Origin: CAVVYJ01 sp963752495
GTDB lineage: Bacteria; Pseudomonadota; Gammaproteobacteria; Burkholderiales; Methylophilaceae
Length of the DNA stretch: 64,000 nucleotides
Direction of reading: 5' to 3'
Assembly (NCBI GenBank): GCA_963752495.1
Contig: CAVVYJ010000002.1
Location: forward strand, 682,001 to 746,000
Positions 63,500 through 64,000 of the stretch are shown piece by piece. The position numbers and the translations under genes were made by a program. The first letter of the stretch is position 1. Every line of letters begins with the position of its first letter. The notes below the pieces were generated by a model, which saw only the letters and a list, made by a program, of their open reading frames with translations, was not told where the DNA came from and ran no database searches.

Positions 63500-64000
63500 A
63501 TGAATAACTACACTTTCCCCATTTTAAAACAATTAGCAGACGGTAAATTCCACTCTGGCGAGGCGCTGGCAACACATTTTGGCGTAACGCGCGCAACAGT
63601 CTGGAACGCGGTGCAGCATGCGCAAAGTTTGGGTGTTGAGGTGTTTAGTGTGCGTGGTCGCGGCTATAAATTGCCACAGCCAATTGATTTTTTAGATGAA
63701 AACGAAGTGCTAAAAGCAATCGGCGAGCAGCGCGCCTGGTTTAACCTCGCCATTTTAGACGAAGTGCCTTCTACCAATACTTACCTCATGCAGCAAGCAA
63801 CAAAAGGTGCGGCGCATGTTAGCTGCGTGGCGGCGCATGTGCAAAGCAAAGGCCGCGGCAGGCGCGGGCGCACTTGGGTTTCGGGCTTGGGGGCGAGTTT
63901 AACGTTCTCGTTATTGTGGCGTTTTCAATGTGGCGCATCGGCGCTTTCCGGCTTGAGTTTAGCGGTGGGAGTGGCCTTGATACGCGCTTTGGCAAGCTTG
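63500..64000 (+). CDS. birA: biotin operon repressor / biotin-protein ligase, N-terminal part (runs off the window)
   Basis: 167 codons to the window edge. The N-terminal winged-helix domain (LKQLADGKFHSGEALATHFG, then TRATVWNAVQHAQSLG) is followed by the ligase domain start with DEVPSTNTYL and the biotin-binding QSKGRGRRGRTWVSGLGASL loop. It attaches biotin to carboxyl-carrier proteins; the DNA-binding domain suggests it may also repress biotin genes. Start ATG 63500; the C-terminus is missing only because the window ends. Confidence 0.93.
   Translation, partial: MNNYTFPILKQLADGKFHSGEALATHFGVTRATVWNAVQHAQSLGVEVFSVRGRGYKLPQPIDFLDENEVLKAIGEQRAWFNLAILDEVPSTNTYLMQQATKGAAHVSCVAAHVQSKGRGRRGRTWVSGLGASLTFSLLWRFQCGASALSGLSLAVGVALIRALASL

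Overview
The window is chromosomal DNA of a betaproteobacterium that probably fixes CO2. The evidence is the betaproteobacterial gene order rpoE-rseA-rseB-rseC-mucD-lepA-lepB-DUF4845-rnc-era-recO-pdxJ-acpS, a rRNA operon with betaproteobacterial-looking 16S sequence (order Nitrosomonadales, near Methylophilaceae/Gallionellaceae, is my guess by eye), and a red-type (form IC) RubisCO cluster under a divergent CbbR. There is no prophage, IS element or CRISPR array; nearly all of the window is housekeeping or central-metabolism sequence.

Layout. 1-10 kb: start of purB (minus), then a dicarboxylate/TCA block on the plus strand: short malic enzyme, sdhCDAB, sdhE, class I fumarase, a small secreted EF-hand protein and acnB. 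9.7-12.3 kb (minus): SlyD-type isomerase, a secreted nuclease, nadB. 12.5-24 kb (plus): the sigma-E envelope-stress operon followed by lepA, signal peptidase, DUF4845, rnc, era, recO, pdxJ, acpS, tcdA. 24-34.6 kb: cbbR (minus) facing cbbL-cbbS-cbbX-fbp-prk-fba-tpiA and then the three-gene proton-translocating transhydrogenase pntAA-pntAB-pntB, so carbon fixation, the gluconeogenic/regenerative steps and NADPH supply lie in one direction. 34.7-39.4 kb: polyphosphate metabolism (ppk1 with a Pho-box-like element, a SixA phosphatase, ppx) around a lysine/alanine/proline-rich basic protein with a perfect palindrome in its promoter. 39.4-45.1 kb: htpG with a sigma-32-type promoter, glycogen phosphorylase, a DUF4197 protein. 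45.3-51.4 kb: tRNA-fMet and a complete rrn operon (two tandem promoters, boxA, 16S, tRNA-Ile, tRNA-Ala, 23S, 5S, terminator). 51.4-60.6 kb: nhaA, a secreted protein made of 13 nine-residue repeats, a Y-family polymerase, msrA, a MacAB-like efflux operon with two permeases, and corA. 60.8-61.6 kb: a decayed gene of unknown family, the only clearly degenerate stretch. 61.6-64 kb: glnS and the start of birA.

Two things stand out. First, eight single-base frameshifts interrupt genes in the first 27 kb (sdhD, sdhA, nadB, mucD, lepB, recO, tcdA, cbbS), several of them essential and several in homopolymers, while I see none in the intact genes of the remaining 37 kb. This looks like uneven sequence quality rather than gene decay. 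Second, the nonapeptide-repeat secreted protein at 52.7-53.2 kb matches no family I recognise and is the best candidate for something undescribed.
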